This document shows, piece by piece, positions 24,719-34,311 of a stretch of 64,000 nucleotides of DNA. Below the pieces are notes generated by a model that ran no database searches, was not told the origin of the DNA, and saw only the letters and a program-made list of their open reading frames with translations. Every line of letters begins with the position of its first letter. Position 1 is the first letter of the stretch. The stretch comes from JBJXHN01 sp046233135 (GTDB taxonomy: Bacteria; Pseudomonadota; Alphaproteobacteria; Rhodospirillales; Rhodospirillaceae), in NCBI GenBank assembly GCA_046233135.1, contig JBJXHN010000005.1:248001-312000 (forward strand), written 5' to 3'. The position numbers and the translations under genes are program-made.

Positions 24719-27258
24719 CTACTCATTCCGCAGATACGGCGCGGATTTGGCGCCAAGGGCGCTGTAGGTTCCGGCGAACCCGGCGACCATGGTCAGCACC
24801 ACGCATCCCACCAGAGTGACGGCCACCGTTCCCGGCAGGAACACCCACTGGGCGCGCATGACAAAGACCAGAACCGCCCAGGCCGCGACACTGCCGATCA
24901 CCGCTGCGATCACCCCTGTCGCCAGCCCCATCAGCCCGTATTCGGCCAGATAGGCCTTCAGCACCGTGCGCCGGGTGGCCCCCAGCACCTTCAGTACCAC
25001 CGCTTCCCGCACCCGCCGCCGATGGTTGGCGGCGAACGCACCGGCCAGCACCAGACCGCCGGCCACCAGGGTAATGCCGGCCGCGCCCTTCACCGCCTGA
25101 CCGATGGTCTCCATCATCTCCACCACCCGATCCAAGGTTTCCTGCACCCGGATGGCGGAGACATTGGGCAGGGCGTCGGTCACCGCCCGCTCGATGGCCG
25201 GCACCTGTTCGGGTGTTCCGTGGACGGTGGCCAGGAAGGTGCGGGGCGCTCCGGCAAAGGCTCCCGGGGACACGACAAACGTGAAGTTCATGTTCAGGCT
25301 GGCCCAGTCCACCTTGCGCGTATTGGCCAAGGTGCCATCGATGGTGCGCCCCAGAATGTTGACGCTGATGCCGTCGCCCACCGCCAGACCCATGCCCTGG
25401 GCGAGGTCGGCGGTCAGAGAGAACAGCGGCGGCCCCTGGTAATCGGCGGGCCACCACGCCCCCTCCACCACCGTCGAGCCTTCCGGCACGGTTTCCGCCG
25501 TGGTGAAGCCCCGGTCGCCACGGATCGCCCATTGGGCATCGGGGGCAACGGTCGCTTCGGCCACCGGCACGCCGTCCAGGGCAATGATCCGCCCCCGCAA
25601 CATATCGGCCATCCGCAGCGTGGCCTCCGGCGCGGCAGAGGACACCTGCGCACGGAAGGGATCGACCTGGGCCGGCTGGATATCGAGGAAAAAGAACGAC
25701 GGCGCCTGACTGGGCATCTCCTCGCGCAACTGACGATCCAGGTTGCCCTGGATCAGCGCCACGGTGACCAGCACCGACAACCCCAGCCCCAGGGACAGCA
25801 CCACGCTGGTGGTTGGCGCCCCGGGACGGTGCAGGTTGGTCAGCGCCAGCCGCAAACTGGCATAGCCCGCCGGCCGGCCCACCCGTCGCGCCGCCGCTTT
25901 CAGCCCGGCCGAGGCCAGGCGGAACAGCCCCAAGGCGATCAAGGCCCCGATGACGAACCAGGCGGCCAGACCCTTTTCCGCCGCCGTCCCGATGGTCAAA
26001 GCGATCAGCGCCACACTGACCCCGCCAATGGCCAGCAGATCGCCGGCCCGCAGCCGCCGGGTCGTGCTGTCCGCTTCGCCCCGGAACAGGGCGGTGGCGG
26101 GAATGTCGCGGGCACGGGCCAGGGGCCACAGACTGAAGGCCAGCGCAATCAGCAGACCGAACAGCCCCGCAAGGGCCAGCGGCACCGGATACAGCCCCGG
26201 CGCGGCCCGTACCGGCAGCAGCTCGCCGGTCATTTCCAGAAGAATCATCGGCAAGCCGCCGCCCACCACCAACCCCAAAGCCACCGCCGCCAAGGCGATC
26301 AGGCCGATCTGGATCAGATACACCCGGAAAATCAGTCCGGCCGGTGCGCCCAGGCACTTCAGGGCGGCGATGGTGGTGATCCGCCCGTCCAGATAGGCCT
26401 TCACGGCATTGGCCACGCCGATCCCCCCCACCAGCAGCGAGGTCAATCCCACCAGCACCAGAAACAGGGTCAGCCGGTCTGTCTGCCGGGCCACCCCGGC
26501 CACCGCCTGATCGGTCCCCCGGATCCGCCAGCCGGCTTCGGGATGACGCTCGTCGAGCACGCTGCGTGCGTCTTCCGGTCCCAGACCCCGGTCGGCCTTC
26601 ACCATATAATGGTATTCCACCAGGCTGCCCGGCTGGATCAGCCCGGTCTTCTGCACGGTTTCCGGAGTCACCATCACCCGGGGACCGAAGTCGAACAGGT
26701 TGGAAACCTCGTCGGGTTCACGGTCGATCACGGCCCGGATCTCCAGCACCGTATCGCCGACCCGCAGCCGGTCACCCACCTCGGCGTCCAGGCGGTCGAG
26801 CAGCCCCGGCGCCACCGCCGCGCCGGGCATGCCGTCCCGCTCGGCCAGGACCGTGCGGAGATCGCCTTTGCCTCCGCGCAACTCCACGGCGCCATAGACG
26901 GGATAGCCCTCGCCGACGCCTTTCAGCTCCACCATGGTGCGGCGGCTGCCTTCCTCGTCCAGCCGGGCCATGGCCCGCATTTCCGTATAGGGCGTAATGC
27001 TGCCCACCTCGGCCAGGGTGGCCCGTTCCGCCTCCGTGGCTTCGCGATACAGCAGCCGCACTTCCAGATCGCCCCCCAGCAGGGCCTGGGCATCCCGGTC
27101 CAGAGCGGTGCGGATCGCCGTATTGACCGTGCCGGCCGCCGCAATGGCCGCCACCCCCAAGGCGAGGCAGGCCAGAAACACCCGGAATCCCGCTAGACCG
27201 CCGCGCAGCTCCCGCAACGCGAAGCGCCAGGCCACAGGGGCCGTGCCAGCGCGGCGCA

Positions 27259-27259
<1 letters not shown>
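24719..27259 (-). CDS. ABC transporter permease, FtsX-like (YbbP family)
   Basis: 846 residues. The architecture is a first membrane helix (VFLACLALGVAAIAAAGTVN), a large periplasmic domain, four central helices around 265-400 and more around 430-510, a second periplasmic domain, and a C-terminal FtsX core (GAAGITLVAGGLVLAGAFAA and VLVFVMRAQWVFLPGTVAVT). This doubled FtsX arrangement is that of YbbP, proposed to move lipophilic substrates. Its ATG (27259) shares one base with the stop of the ATPase (TGATG), so the two are co-translated. Confidence 0.9.
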
Positions 27260-28068
<809 letters not shown>

Positions 28069-28105
28069 CTGTTTCCTTTCGGTCCTTGGGGGAGCTTTGG
28101 ACTCC

Positions 28106-28921
28106 ATGCGGTTACCAACCTTCGCGCCGTCGCCGGCCTTCCCGCCATATGGGGCAAAGGCCGGGCCGAACCAAGAAACCACATCGCCGGCCGCCCGGCG
28201 GCCAGCCCTGCCGGTCCTTGGCCGCCGCTTGCCCCGGATCCTGCCTCTTCTGACCGTCTTCCTGCTGCTGGCCGGCATCGGCAGTGCCCGGGCGCAGGAC
28301 GCCGCTCAGGAGACCGCCACCGGCGCCATGACCCTGCTGGCGCTGGGCGACAGCCTGACGGCCGGATACAACCTGCCCCAGGACGCCGCCTTTCCGGTCA
28401 AACTGGAAGCTGCCCTGCGCGCCGAGGGCCTGGACGTGCGGGTGATCAACGCCGGTGTGTCCGGCGACACCAGCGCCGGGGGCCGTGCCCGGCTGGACTG
28501 GGCGTTGCAGGACGATCCGGACGGGGTGATCGTCGAGCTGGGGGCCAACGATGGCCTGCGCGGCATCGACCCTGCCAACACCCGCGAGAACCTGGATGCC
28601 ATCGTCACGACGCTGAAGGACAGGGGGATCCCGGTGCTGCTCGCGGGCATGCGGGCGCCACCCAACCTTGGCCGGGAGTACGAGGCCGAGTTCAATCCCA
28701 TCTACGGCGAACTTGCCAAAGCCCACGACCTGCTGCTCTACCCCTTCTTCCTTGAAGGCATTGCACTGAAACCGGAGTTGAATCAAGCGGATGGCATTCA
28801 CCCGACGCCAGAGGGCGTGGATGTCATCGTCCGCTCCATCCTGCCGCAGGTAAAGGCCTTGCTGGACCGTGCCCGGACCTCGAATGCCCCTGGTTCCGCC
28901 CCCGCTGACGGAAAATCCTGA
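28106..28921 (+). CDS. tesA: TesA-type SGNH esterase / lysophospholipase
   Basis: 271 residues. The SGNH blocks are present: LLALGDSLTAGY (nucleophile Ser), VINAGVSGDTSAGG (Gly), VIVELGANDGLRG (Asn) and DGIHPTPEG (Asp, His). It is a periplasmic thioesterase/lysophospholipase family. A hydrophobic segment (LPRILPLLTVFLLLAGIGSA) followed by RAQ looks like a signal peptide, but it is preceded by about 45 basic and Pro-rich residues if translation starts at ATG 28106, which is odd. A later non-standard start is possible. Its start is only 37 bases from that of the divergent ATPase gene. Confidence 0.88.
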   Translation: MRLPTFAPSPAFPPYGAKAGPNQETTSPAARRPALPVLGRRLPRILPLLTVFLLLAGIGSARAQDAAQETATGAMTLLALGDSLTAGYNLPQDAAFPVKLEAALRAEGLDVRVINAGVSGDTSAGGRARLDWALQDDPDGVIVELGANDGLRGIDPANTRENLDAIVTTLKDRGIPVLLAGMRAPPNLGREYEAEFNPIYGELAKAHDLLLYPFFLEGIALKPELNQADGIHPTPEGVDVIVRSILPQVKALLDRARTSNAPGSAPADGKS

Positions 28922-28923
28922 CC

Positions 28924-29466
28924 ATGGTACGCCTGTTCGTCGCCCTCGCCCTGCCCGAGATACTGCGGACGCAGTTAAATCGTCTCCAAACCGGTTTGAA
29001 AGGCGCCCGGTGGGTGGACGAGGAGTCCCTGCATGTCACCGTCCGCTTCATCGGCGAGGTCGAAGAAGGTCTGGCGCGAGAGATCGACGAGGCCCTGTTG
29101 GACGTCACCGCCCCGCCCTTTCGCCTGACCCTGGAGAACCTGGGCTTGTTCGGCACCGGCCATCGCCAGCGCACCCTATGGGCGGGAATCCGCAAGCATC
29201 CGGACCTGACCCTGTTGAAAGGCCGAGTGGATACCGCGCTGCAAGGCATTGGTGTTGCTCGGGAAAGCCGGGCCTTCCACCCCCATGTCACCCTGGCGCG
29301 GCTGGACCGGGTGGAGCCGGACAACCTTCAGGCCTTCGTGGAAGCCCATAACCTGTCCGTTTCGGGAGCGTTCGCTGTCGAGGATTTCCGGCTCTACTCC
29401 AGCATCCTGACCAGACACGGCCCCCACTATACGGAAGAAGCCGTCTATCCCCTGGACCCTGTCTGA
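28924..29466 (+). CDS. thpR: RNA 2',3'-cyclic phosphodiesterase (ThpR/LigT)
   Basis: 180 residues in the 2H phosphoesterase family. Both catalytic H-x-T motifs are present: LHVTVRFIGEV near residue 38 and HPHVTLARL near residue 120. The enzyme opens 2',3'-cyclic phosphates to 2'-phosphomonoesters and was originally described as a 2'-5' tRNA ligase. It starts two bases after the esterase stop, so the two genes form an operon. Confidence 0.93.
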   Translation: MVRLFVALALPEILRTQLNRLQTGLKGARWVDEESLHVTVRFIGEVEEGLAREIDEALLDVTAPPFRLTLENLGLFGTGHRQRTLWAGIRKHPDLTLLKGRVDTALQGIGVARESRAFHPHVTLARLDRVEPDNLQAFVEAHNLSVSGAFAVEDFRLYSSILTRHGPHYTEEAVYPLDPV

Positions 29467-29549
29467 TCGTATTTCGTCTCTATGGGTTGGGTTTGCTATC
29501 GCTTTCGCCTAAACTCCCGGTTCGACGGACTGGATAAGGGAGAGGACAG

Positions 29550-29915
29550 ACCCGTGGCCGTGACGGCGACGCCTTGCCTTGCCGACAGCTGACCCCGCTC
29601 AACCTGATATTCCCCATGGAAAGCCTGGCGGCCGTGTCCGTGCCGGTTCTGTTGTACGGCGGCCTGAACGACAACGTGCTGGCCCCGGAAACCAACGCCC
29701 AGGCCCTGGCCGCCGCCCTGCTGCGAATCACCTATCGCCCGGTGGAAGACGCCGGCCACTATGTCTTCCTGGCGCCCTGCACGGACCGGCTGGCAAGGAA
29801 GATCCCGGCGCTGTGCCTCGACCCGCCGGGCTTCGATCGGACACTGTTTCACGGGAAACTTTCCGAAGAGGTCGTGACATTTTTCCGGAAGTCGCTGGGC
29901 GCCACCGGCGGCTGA
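29550..29915 (+). pseudogene. C-terminal remnant of an alpha/beta hydrolase
   Basis: Only the last third of a dienelactone-hydrolase-like protein can be read. It runs from about 29609: VPVLLYGGLNDNVLAPETNA with the acid-residue loop, then DAGHYVFLAPC with the catalytic histidine, CLDPPGFDR and VVTFFRKSLG to the stop at 29913-29915. The nucleophile elbow (GxSxG) and the N-terminal half are absent; upstream codons in this frame give no further similarity and no good start. It is therefore most likely a truncated gene, though a short expressed protein cannot be excluded. Confidence 0.6.
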
Positions 29916-29928
29916 GTTTTTCAGCACC

Positions 29929-30780
29929 TTACGCCCCGAAGTGCTCCAGCGTCCGCTCCACGGCGCCCACATAGCTGCCGCCGAACAGCCGCACATGTAC
30001 CAGTAACGGATAGAGATTGTACAACTCCCGCCGTTCCTCGAAAAAACCGGGGGCGATCGGGCGCCGCTCCTGGTATCGCCGGAAGAAGGCGTCGGAAAGC
30101 GTGCCGAACAGGGTCCCGAAGGCTAGTTCGATTTCCGGATCGGCGTGGTACAGGGCGGGATCGATCAATCCGGTGATCCGGCCCCCGGCCACCAGGATGT
30201 TGCCTCCCCACAGATCGCCGTGGATCAGGCTGGGATGGGCCGGTTCGGTGAGCCAGCGGTCCAGCCGGCCGCATAACCGCTCCACCCGGCCCAGCAGGCC
30301 CTTGGGCAAGCGGCCGGCGGTATGGGCCTCTGTGGCCATGGACAGAAACCGGTGTTCTGCCAGAAACGGCAGCCAGCGATCGGACAGCGGGTTGGGCTGA
30401 TGCAGGCCGCCGATCACCGTGTCGTAGGCGTAACCAAATCCGTCCCGGGGCTGGTCATGCAGCGTGGCCATGATGTCCGCCAGATGACGCTGTGCCTTCG
30501 CGTCCAGCCTTCCGCCGGCGTCGAGCCGGGTCATCACCAGCAGGTCGTCGTCGGCGATCAGCACGACAGGCGCGGGCACCCCGGCATCGGCGAGGTCACG
30601 GAGCATCCGGCCCTCCGCCGCCAGTCCATCCCCCTGTTTGAGCACCAGACGGCGGCCGTCGGCCAGCTCCAGGCCCATGACGTCCGCCACGCAGCCGCCA
30701 CTGAGGGGCACGGCACGCCGAACGGGCTGGCCGGTGGCGACCTGGATCCGACGATGCAGGGGGTCGGAAAGCGGTGTCAT
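29929..30780 (-). CDS. fructosamine kinase family protein
   Basis: 283 residues with an aminoglycoside-phosphotransferase-like kinase fold. The catalytic loop SLIHGDLWGGNIL and the metal-binding GLIDPALYHADPEIELA are the hallmarks of fructosamine-3-kinase and its bacterial relatives. These phosphorylate ketoamines (often ribulosamines or erythrulosamines) to help deglycate proteins. The start at ATG 30780 has GGAG seven bases upstream. It is convergent with the hydrolase remnant and divergent from the lipoprotein gene. Confidence 0.9.
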   Translation of the reverse strand: MTPLSDPLHRRIQVATGQPVRRAVPLSGGCVADVMGLELADGRRLVLKQGDGLAAEGRMLRDLADAGVPAPVVLIADDDLLVMTRLDAGGRLDAKAQRHLADIMATLHDQPRDGFGYAYDTVIGGLHQPNPLSDRWLPFLAEHRFLSMATEAHTAGRLPKGLLGRVERLCGRLDRWLTEPAHPSLIHGDLWGGNILVAGGRITGLIDPALYHADPEIELAFGTLFGTLSDAFFRRYQERRPIAPGFFEERRELYNLYPLLVHVRLFGGSYVGAVERTLEHFGA

Positions 30781-30856
30781 GGGATCGCTCCCGGGCTGGT
30801 TTCCGAAGGGCCATACGGCTAGTCTGCCTGCGACGCCCGTGGAAGGAAAGCCATCC

Positions 30857-31444
30857 ATGCCCAGACCGCTTGCCGCATTTGTCTGCCTGCTCGCCGCCTT
30901 GTCCCTTGTGGGCTGTTCCGGCCTCAGTTCCATCCCCGCACCGCCGCCCAATCCCCGGGGCTTCGACGTGGAACGCGCGGTTTCCCTGCTCACGGAGGCG
31001 GAGACGGCGGAAACGGCCGGCGACATGGACAAGGCCGGTGACCTGTATCAATCCGCGCTGACCCAGTGGCCGGTGACCTTGCGCGCTTGGCAGGGGTTAG
31101 CCCGGGTGACGGCACGGCAGGGGCAGACCGAACGGCGCACCTATGCCCTGTTCTTTGCCGATCGGGTGGCCACCTATGACGCCATGCATCCCCGGGCGGC
31201 CCGCATGGCCTATCTGACCGCCGTCGACCAACCAGCCGAGGCCCCCGGGATTCCGGAAATGGCTCAGCGCATGGCCGACTTTTACACCTACAAGGACGAA
31301 GTGCTGGTGGCCGAGCGGGTGGCCGGCCAGACCGAACGCTCCGCCCTGGAACGATATGCCATCTATCCCGTGGCCTTGCTCAGCGTCGGGGGCGTTGCCT
31401 TCCTGATCATCCGCAACACCACGGCGTTCAGCGGATCCGAGTAG
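30857..31444 (+). CDS. putative lipoprotein with a C-terminal membrane segment
   Basis: 195 residues. Signal sequence LAAFVCLLAALSLVGC ends in a lipobox (LVGC, Cys about 20). A helical region resembling one or two TPR units follows (AETAGDMDKAGDLYQSALTQ, then WPVTLRAWQGLARVTARQGQ). The end carries a hydrophobic stretch (YPVALLSVGGVAFLIIRNT), unusual for a lipoprotein. GGAAGGA precedes ATG 30857. I do not recognise a specific family; it is perhaps a small envelope scaffold. Confidence 0.75.
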   Translation: MPRPLAAFVCLLAALSLVGCSGLSSIPAPPPNPRGFDVERAVSLLTEAETAETAGDMDKAGDLYQSALTQWPVTLRAWQGLARVTARQGQTERRTYALFFADRVATYDAMHPRAARMAYLTAVDQPAEAPGIPEMAQRMADFYTYKDEVLVAERVAGQTERSALERYAIYPVALLSVGGVAFLIIRNTTAFSGSE

Positions 31445-31462
31445 GCTTTCACCCTGCTAGAA

Positions 31463-31497
31463 CATGGAAAAAGGGAGCAAGAGCCCCCTTTTCCATG
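31463..31497. terminator. intrinsic terminator between lipoprotein and yceI genes
   Basis: CATGGAAAA with GGG on one side and CCC with TTTTCCATG on the other form a long stem around a short loop, between converging genes. Confidence 0.8.
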
Positions 31498-31513
31498 CAT
31501 TTCACGTGAACGG

Positions 31514-32098
31514 CTACTTTTTCGCCGCTTCCACATGAACGGTAATGGTTACCTCCTTGCCAACACCCTCGCCGGAAGCCCATTCCCCCTGGCCGACGCC
31601 CCATTTGGTGCGATCGATGGTCACCTGACCGTCAGCCACCGCCGTATCCCCGTCAATGGCCACGGTAAAAGGCAGGGAAACGGGCAGGCTTTCGCCGCGC
31701 AGGGTCAGCGTGCCGTCGGCCAGATACCCGTCGCCATCGGCGGTGATGGTTTCGGCAACGAAGGTGCCTTCCGGGAAGGCGTCGACGTCAAACCAGTCCG
31801 CCTTGGCCATCTGCGAATCCCGATCCGCACTGCCGGTGTAGGCGGAATCCATGGCGATGGTCACAGCGATGCGGCTGCCCGCCAGATCATCGGGGGAAAA
31901 GGAGATATCGGCGGAAAAGGCCTTGAAAGTCCCGTCGAACGACGCCCCCATCTGGGTACCGGTAAAGGCGATGGTGCTGGTTTCCGGGTTCGTTTCCCAG
32001 CTGTCGGCGGCCCAGGCGCCCGACACGGGCAGGGCAAAGGCCAGACCCGCGGCCAGAACGGCGATGGCGGCGGCGGGCAGAAGCGGACGAGCGATCAT
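31514..32098 (-). CDS. YceI family periplasmic protein (1)
   Basis: 194 residues. A signal peptide (AIAVLAAGLAFALPVSGAWA, then A|DSWE) is followed by the YceI beta-barrel (TSTIAFTGTQMGASFDGTFK, SRIAVTIAMDSAYTGSADRD, ADGTLTLRGESLPVSLPF). Family members bind polyisoprenoids or related lipids. Its ATG follows directly on the TAA of the cytochrome b561 gene, so they form an operon. It differs from the second copy at 32767 in lacking the HVGFS-type block. Confidence 0.9.
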   Translation of the reverse strand: MIARPLLPAAAIAVLAAGLAFALPVSGAWAADSWETNPETSTIAFTGTQMGASFDGTFKAFSADISFSPDDLAGSRIAVTIAMDSAYTGSADRDSQMAKADWFDVDAFPEGTFVAETITADGDGYLADGTLTLRGESLPVSLPFTVAIDGDTAVADGQVTIDRTKWGVGQGEWASGEGVGKEVTITVHVEAAKK

Positions 32099-32674
32099 TT
32101 ACAGGGACTCCTTGGCGCCGGGCAGCGGCAGCATGCGCCGCAAGGTGATATCCCGGTCGATCACGTGATGTTTCAGGGCACCGCCGATATGCATCACCAG
32201 GGCAACGATCATCACCCAGGCCAGGACGACATGGACGGTGGTCAGGGCGTCCTGCAGCACTTTGCTCTCGGCCACCAGGTCGGGGAAGGTGAACAGGCCG
32301 AACCAGCTGACCGAATACCCGGCCGCTGAAGACCCGATCCAGCCCACCAGCGGCAAGGCGATCAACAAGGCGTACAGGCCGTGGTGCGTGGCCTTGGCCA
32401 GAATCCGCTCCCACGGAGCATGGGTGGAAAGGGGCTCGGGAGCGGACTGGCGGCGGCGCCAGACCAGACGCAGCAGGGTCAGCACCAGAACGGTCATGCC
32501 GATGGATTTATGCAGCCCGTAAAGCTGGAACTTGGTCGGACTGAGGGGCAGGCCGGCCATATAGATCCCCACGGTGATCATGGCCAGCACCGCCAACGCA
32601 GTCAGCCAGTGGAACAGCCGGGAGATCAGGCCGAAGGCGGACGGAGAATCCGCAAGGGTCATGCGCGCGGACAT
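32099..32674 (-). CDS. cytochrome b561 family protein
   Basis: 191 residues with four membrane helices. Haem-ligand histidines are expected in LFHWLTALAVLAMITVG (helix 1), LHKSIGMTVLVLTLLRLVWR (helix 2) and the VHVVLAWVMIVALVMHIGG region (helix 4). It would pass electrons between the quinone pool and a periplasmic partner. The stop abuts the start of the first YceI gene, and the second YceI gene lies about 90 bases upstream on the same strand. Cytochrome b561-YceI operons are common in proteobacteria. Confidence 0.92.
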   Translation of the reverse strand: MSARMTLADSPSAFGLISRLFHWLTALAVLAMITVGIYMAGLPLSPTKFQLYGLHKSIGMTVLVLTLLRLVWRRRQSAPEPLSTHAPWERILAKATHHGLYALLIALPLVGWIGSSAAGYSVSWFGLFTFPDLVAESKVLQDALTTVHVVLAWVMIVALVMHIGGALKHHVIDRDITLRRMLPLPGAKESL

Positions 32675-32766
32675 GGGGCTCTCACCACTTTAGAGGAAAA
32701 TACGTGACGATCGGACAGCAACGCGGGATCCGGACGGGGCAGCGCCCGGATCCCGCCCCTCCCGAC

Positions 32767-33354
32767 CTATTTGTGGTGGCCTTCCACTTCGATGATCAGC
32801 GTCACGTCGTCACCCACGGCCGGGGCATAGGTGGTAATGCCGAACTCGGTACGCTTGATGGTGCCGGTGGCCGAGAAACCGGCCACGTTGACGTCCATCA
32901 TCGGATGCTTGGCGGCCTTGTTGAAGGTCACGTCCAGAGTCACCGGCTTGGTCACCCCATGCAGGGTCAGATCACCGGTCAGGGTGCCGGTGGTCTCGCC
33001 CGTCACGGTGACGGCGGTGCTCTTGAAGGTGGCGGTGGGATAGGTGGCGGTATCGAAGAAATCGGCGGACCGCAGGTGCTCGTCCAGCTTCGGCACGTCG
33101 GTAGAGACCTGGTCCAGCGGAATGGTCACGTCGACGCTGGACGCTGCGGCGTCGGCGGGGTCGAACGTAAACGTTCCCTCAGTGCCGTTGAATTCGCCGA
33201 TGAAATTGGAGAAGCCGAGGTGGCTGACCTTGAACAGCACGTTGGTATGCGCCGGGTCGATGGTGTAGCTGTCGGCCGCCTGGGCGGAAACGGCGAATGA
33301 GCCGGCGAAGACAGCAGCGGCGGCGAGAGGCAGCAGAGTTTTCTTGAAGAACAT
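32767..33354 (-). CDS. YceI family periplasmic protein (2)
   Basis: 195 residues with a signal peptide MFFKKTLLPLAAAAVFAGSF ending near AQA|ADS. It has the YceI core: IDPAHTNVLFKVSHLGFSNF, EGTFTFDPADAAASSV, LDEHLRSADFFDTATYPTAT and LTLHGVTKPVTLDVTFN. The second ATG (33354) was chosen because AGGAG sits at proper distance from it, while the ATG at 33363 touches the same AGGAG. It is paralogous to the copy at 31514 and upstream of the cytochrome b561 gene. Confidence 0.92.
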   Translation of the reverse strand: MFFKKTLLPLAAAAVFAGSFAVSAQAADSYTIDPAHTNVLFKVSHLGFSNFIGEFNGTEGTFTFDPADAAASSVDVTIPLDQVSTDVPKLDEHLRSADFFDTATYPTATFKSTAVTVTGETTGTLTGDLTLHGVTKPVTLDVTFNKAAKHPMMDVNVAGFSATGTIKRTEFGITTYAPAVGDDVTLIIEVEGHHK

Positions 33355-33485
33355 CGGGGTCATCTCCTGGAGAAGCGTCTTGCGATACCGAGGAGATAAG
33401 GGAAAACATTGTCATCCATAACCGGGAAAGTCATGGATAGATTGTTGCTGCACCGCGAACAGTCGGCTCCTGGCGGGGGCGCTCC

Positions 33486-34175
33486 TCAGGGCACCAGTTT
33501 ATATCCCCCCTCTTCGGTCACCAGAAGGGTGGCCTGGGCAGGGTCCGGTTCGATCTTCCGGCGCAGACGATAGACGTGGGTCTCCAGGGTATGGGTCGTG
33601 ACCTCGGCGTTGTAGCCCCAGACCTCGTGCAGCAGCACCTCCCGCCCCACGCCCTTGCCACCGGCACGATAAAGGAACTTGAGGATCCCCGTTTCCTTCT
33701 CGGTTAGGCGGATCTTGCGCTCCGTCTCCCGGTGAATCAGCATCTTGGTGGCCGGCTGAAACTTGTAGGGACCGATCATGAACACCGCGTCGTCGCTTTG
33801 TTCATGGTGACGCAGATGGGCGCGCAGGCGGGCCAGCAGAACCCCCAGGCGGAAGGGCTTGGTGACATAGTCGTTGGCCCCGGCGCTCAACCCTTCGATG
33901 GTGTCGTCGTCCGTATCGGCGGCGGTCAGGATGATGATCGGCGCCCGCACCCCGGCATCCCGCATGCGCCGGCAGGTTTCCCGGCCATCGGCGTCGGGCA
34001 AACCCACATCCAGCAGAATGGCGTCGTGGGAACCCTCTCGCGCCGCTTCCAGCGCTGCGGCGCCGGTGGCGGCCTCATCGACCTCGAACCCTTCCTGGGC
34101 GCGGAGCTGTTCGCCCAACGACGCCCGGAGGAGATCATCATCATCCACCAGCAACAGGCGTTTTCCGGAACTCAT
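33486..34175 (-). CDS. OmpR-family response regulator
   Basis: 229 residues. The receiver domain has the acidic pocket LLLVDDDD, phospho-acceptor Asp in AILLDVGLPDADG, the switch Thr in IIILTAAD and Lys in YVTKPFRLG. The C-terminal winged helix includes RKIRLTEKETGILKFLYRAG, EVLLHEVWGYNAEVTTHTLE and THVYRLRRKIE. No histidine kinase is adjacent, so its partner is elsewhere; the unlinked Amt-domain kinase is one possibility but nothing shows it. The start at ATG 34175 is preferred over 34211 and 34220 because the receiver begins right after it. Confidence 0.92.
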   Translation of the reverse strand: MSSGKRLLLVDDDDLLRASLGEQLRAQEGFEVDEAATGAAALEAAREGSHDAILLDVGLPDADGRETCRRMRDAGVRAPIIILTAADTDDDTIEGLSAGANDYVTKPFRLGVLLARLRAHLRHHEQSDDAVFMIGPYKFQPATKMLIHRETERKIRLTEKETGILKFLYRAGGKGVGREVLLHEVWGYNAEVTTHTLETHVYRLRRKIEPDPAQATLLVTEEGGYKLVP

Positions 34176-34311
34176 CGACCCCGCCACCTTTCCATTTCCG
34201 TGTTTCCCCATAGATATCACGAGCGGACAGGTTTAAAACACGGACCTTCGCGGAAAGCTGTCCCGCACGGCTCCATCCTATCCCTTTTCGACCCTATGGA
34301 CTGCAGGTCTG

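Noticed and set aside
24632..27196. 854-residue open frame on the plus strand
   Set aside because: Antisense shadow of the FtsX-like permease; composition is His/Gln/Pro-rich without motifs.
31500..31510. TTTCACGTGAA resembling parS
   Set aside because: Only the 11-base core matches; both flanks diverge from the consensus, and it is far from the other sites.
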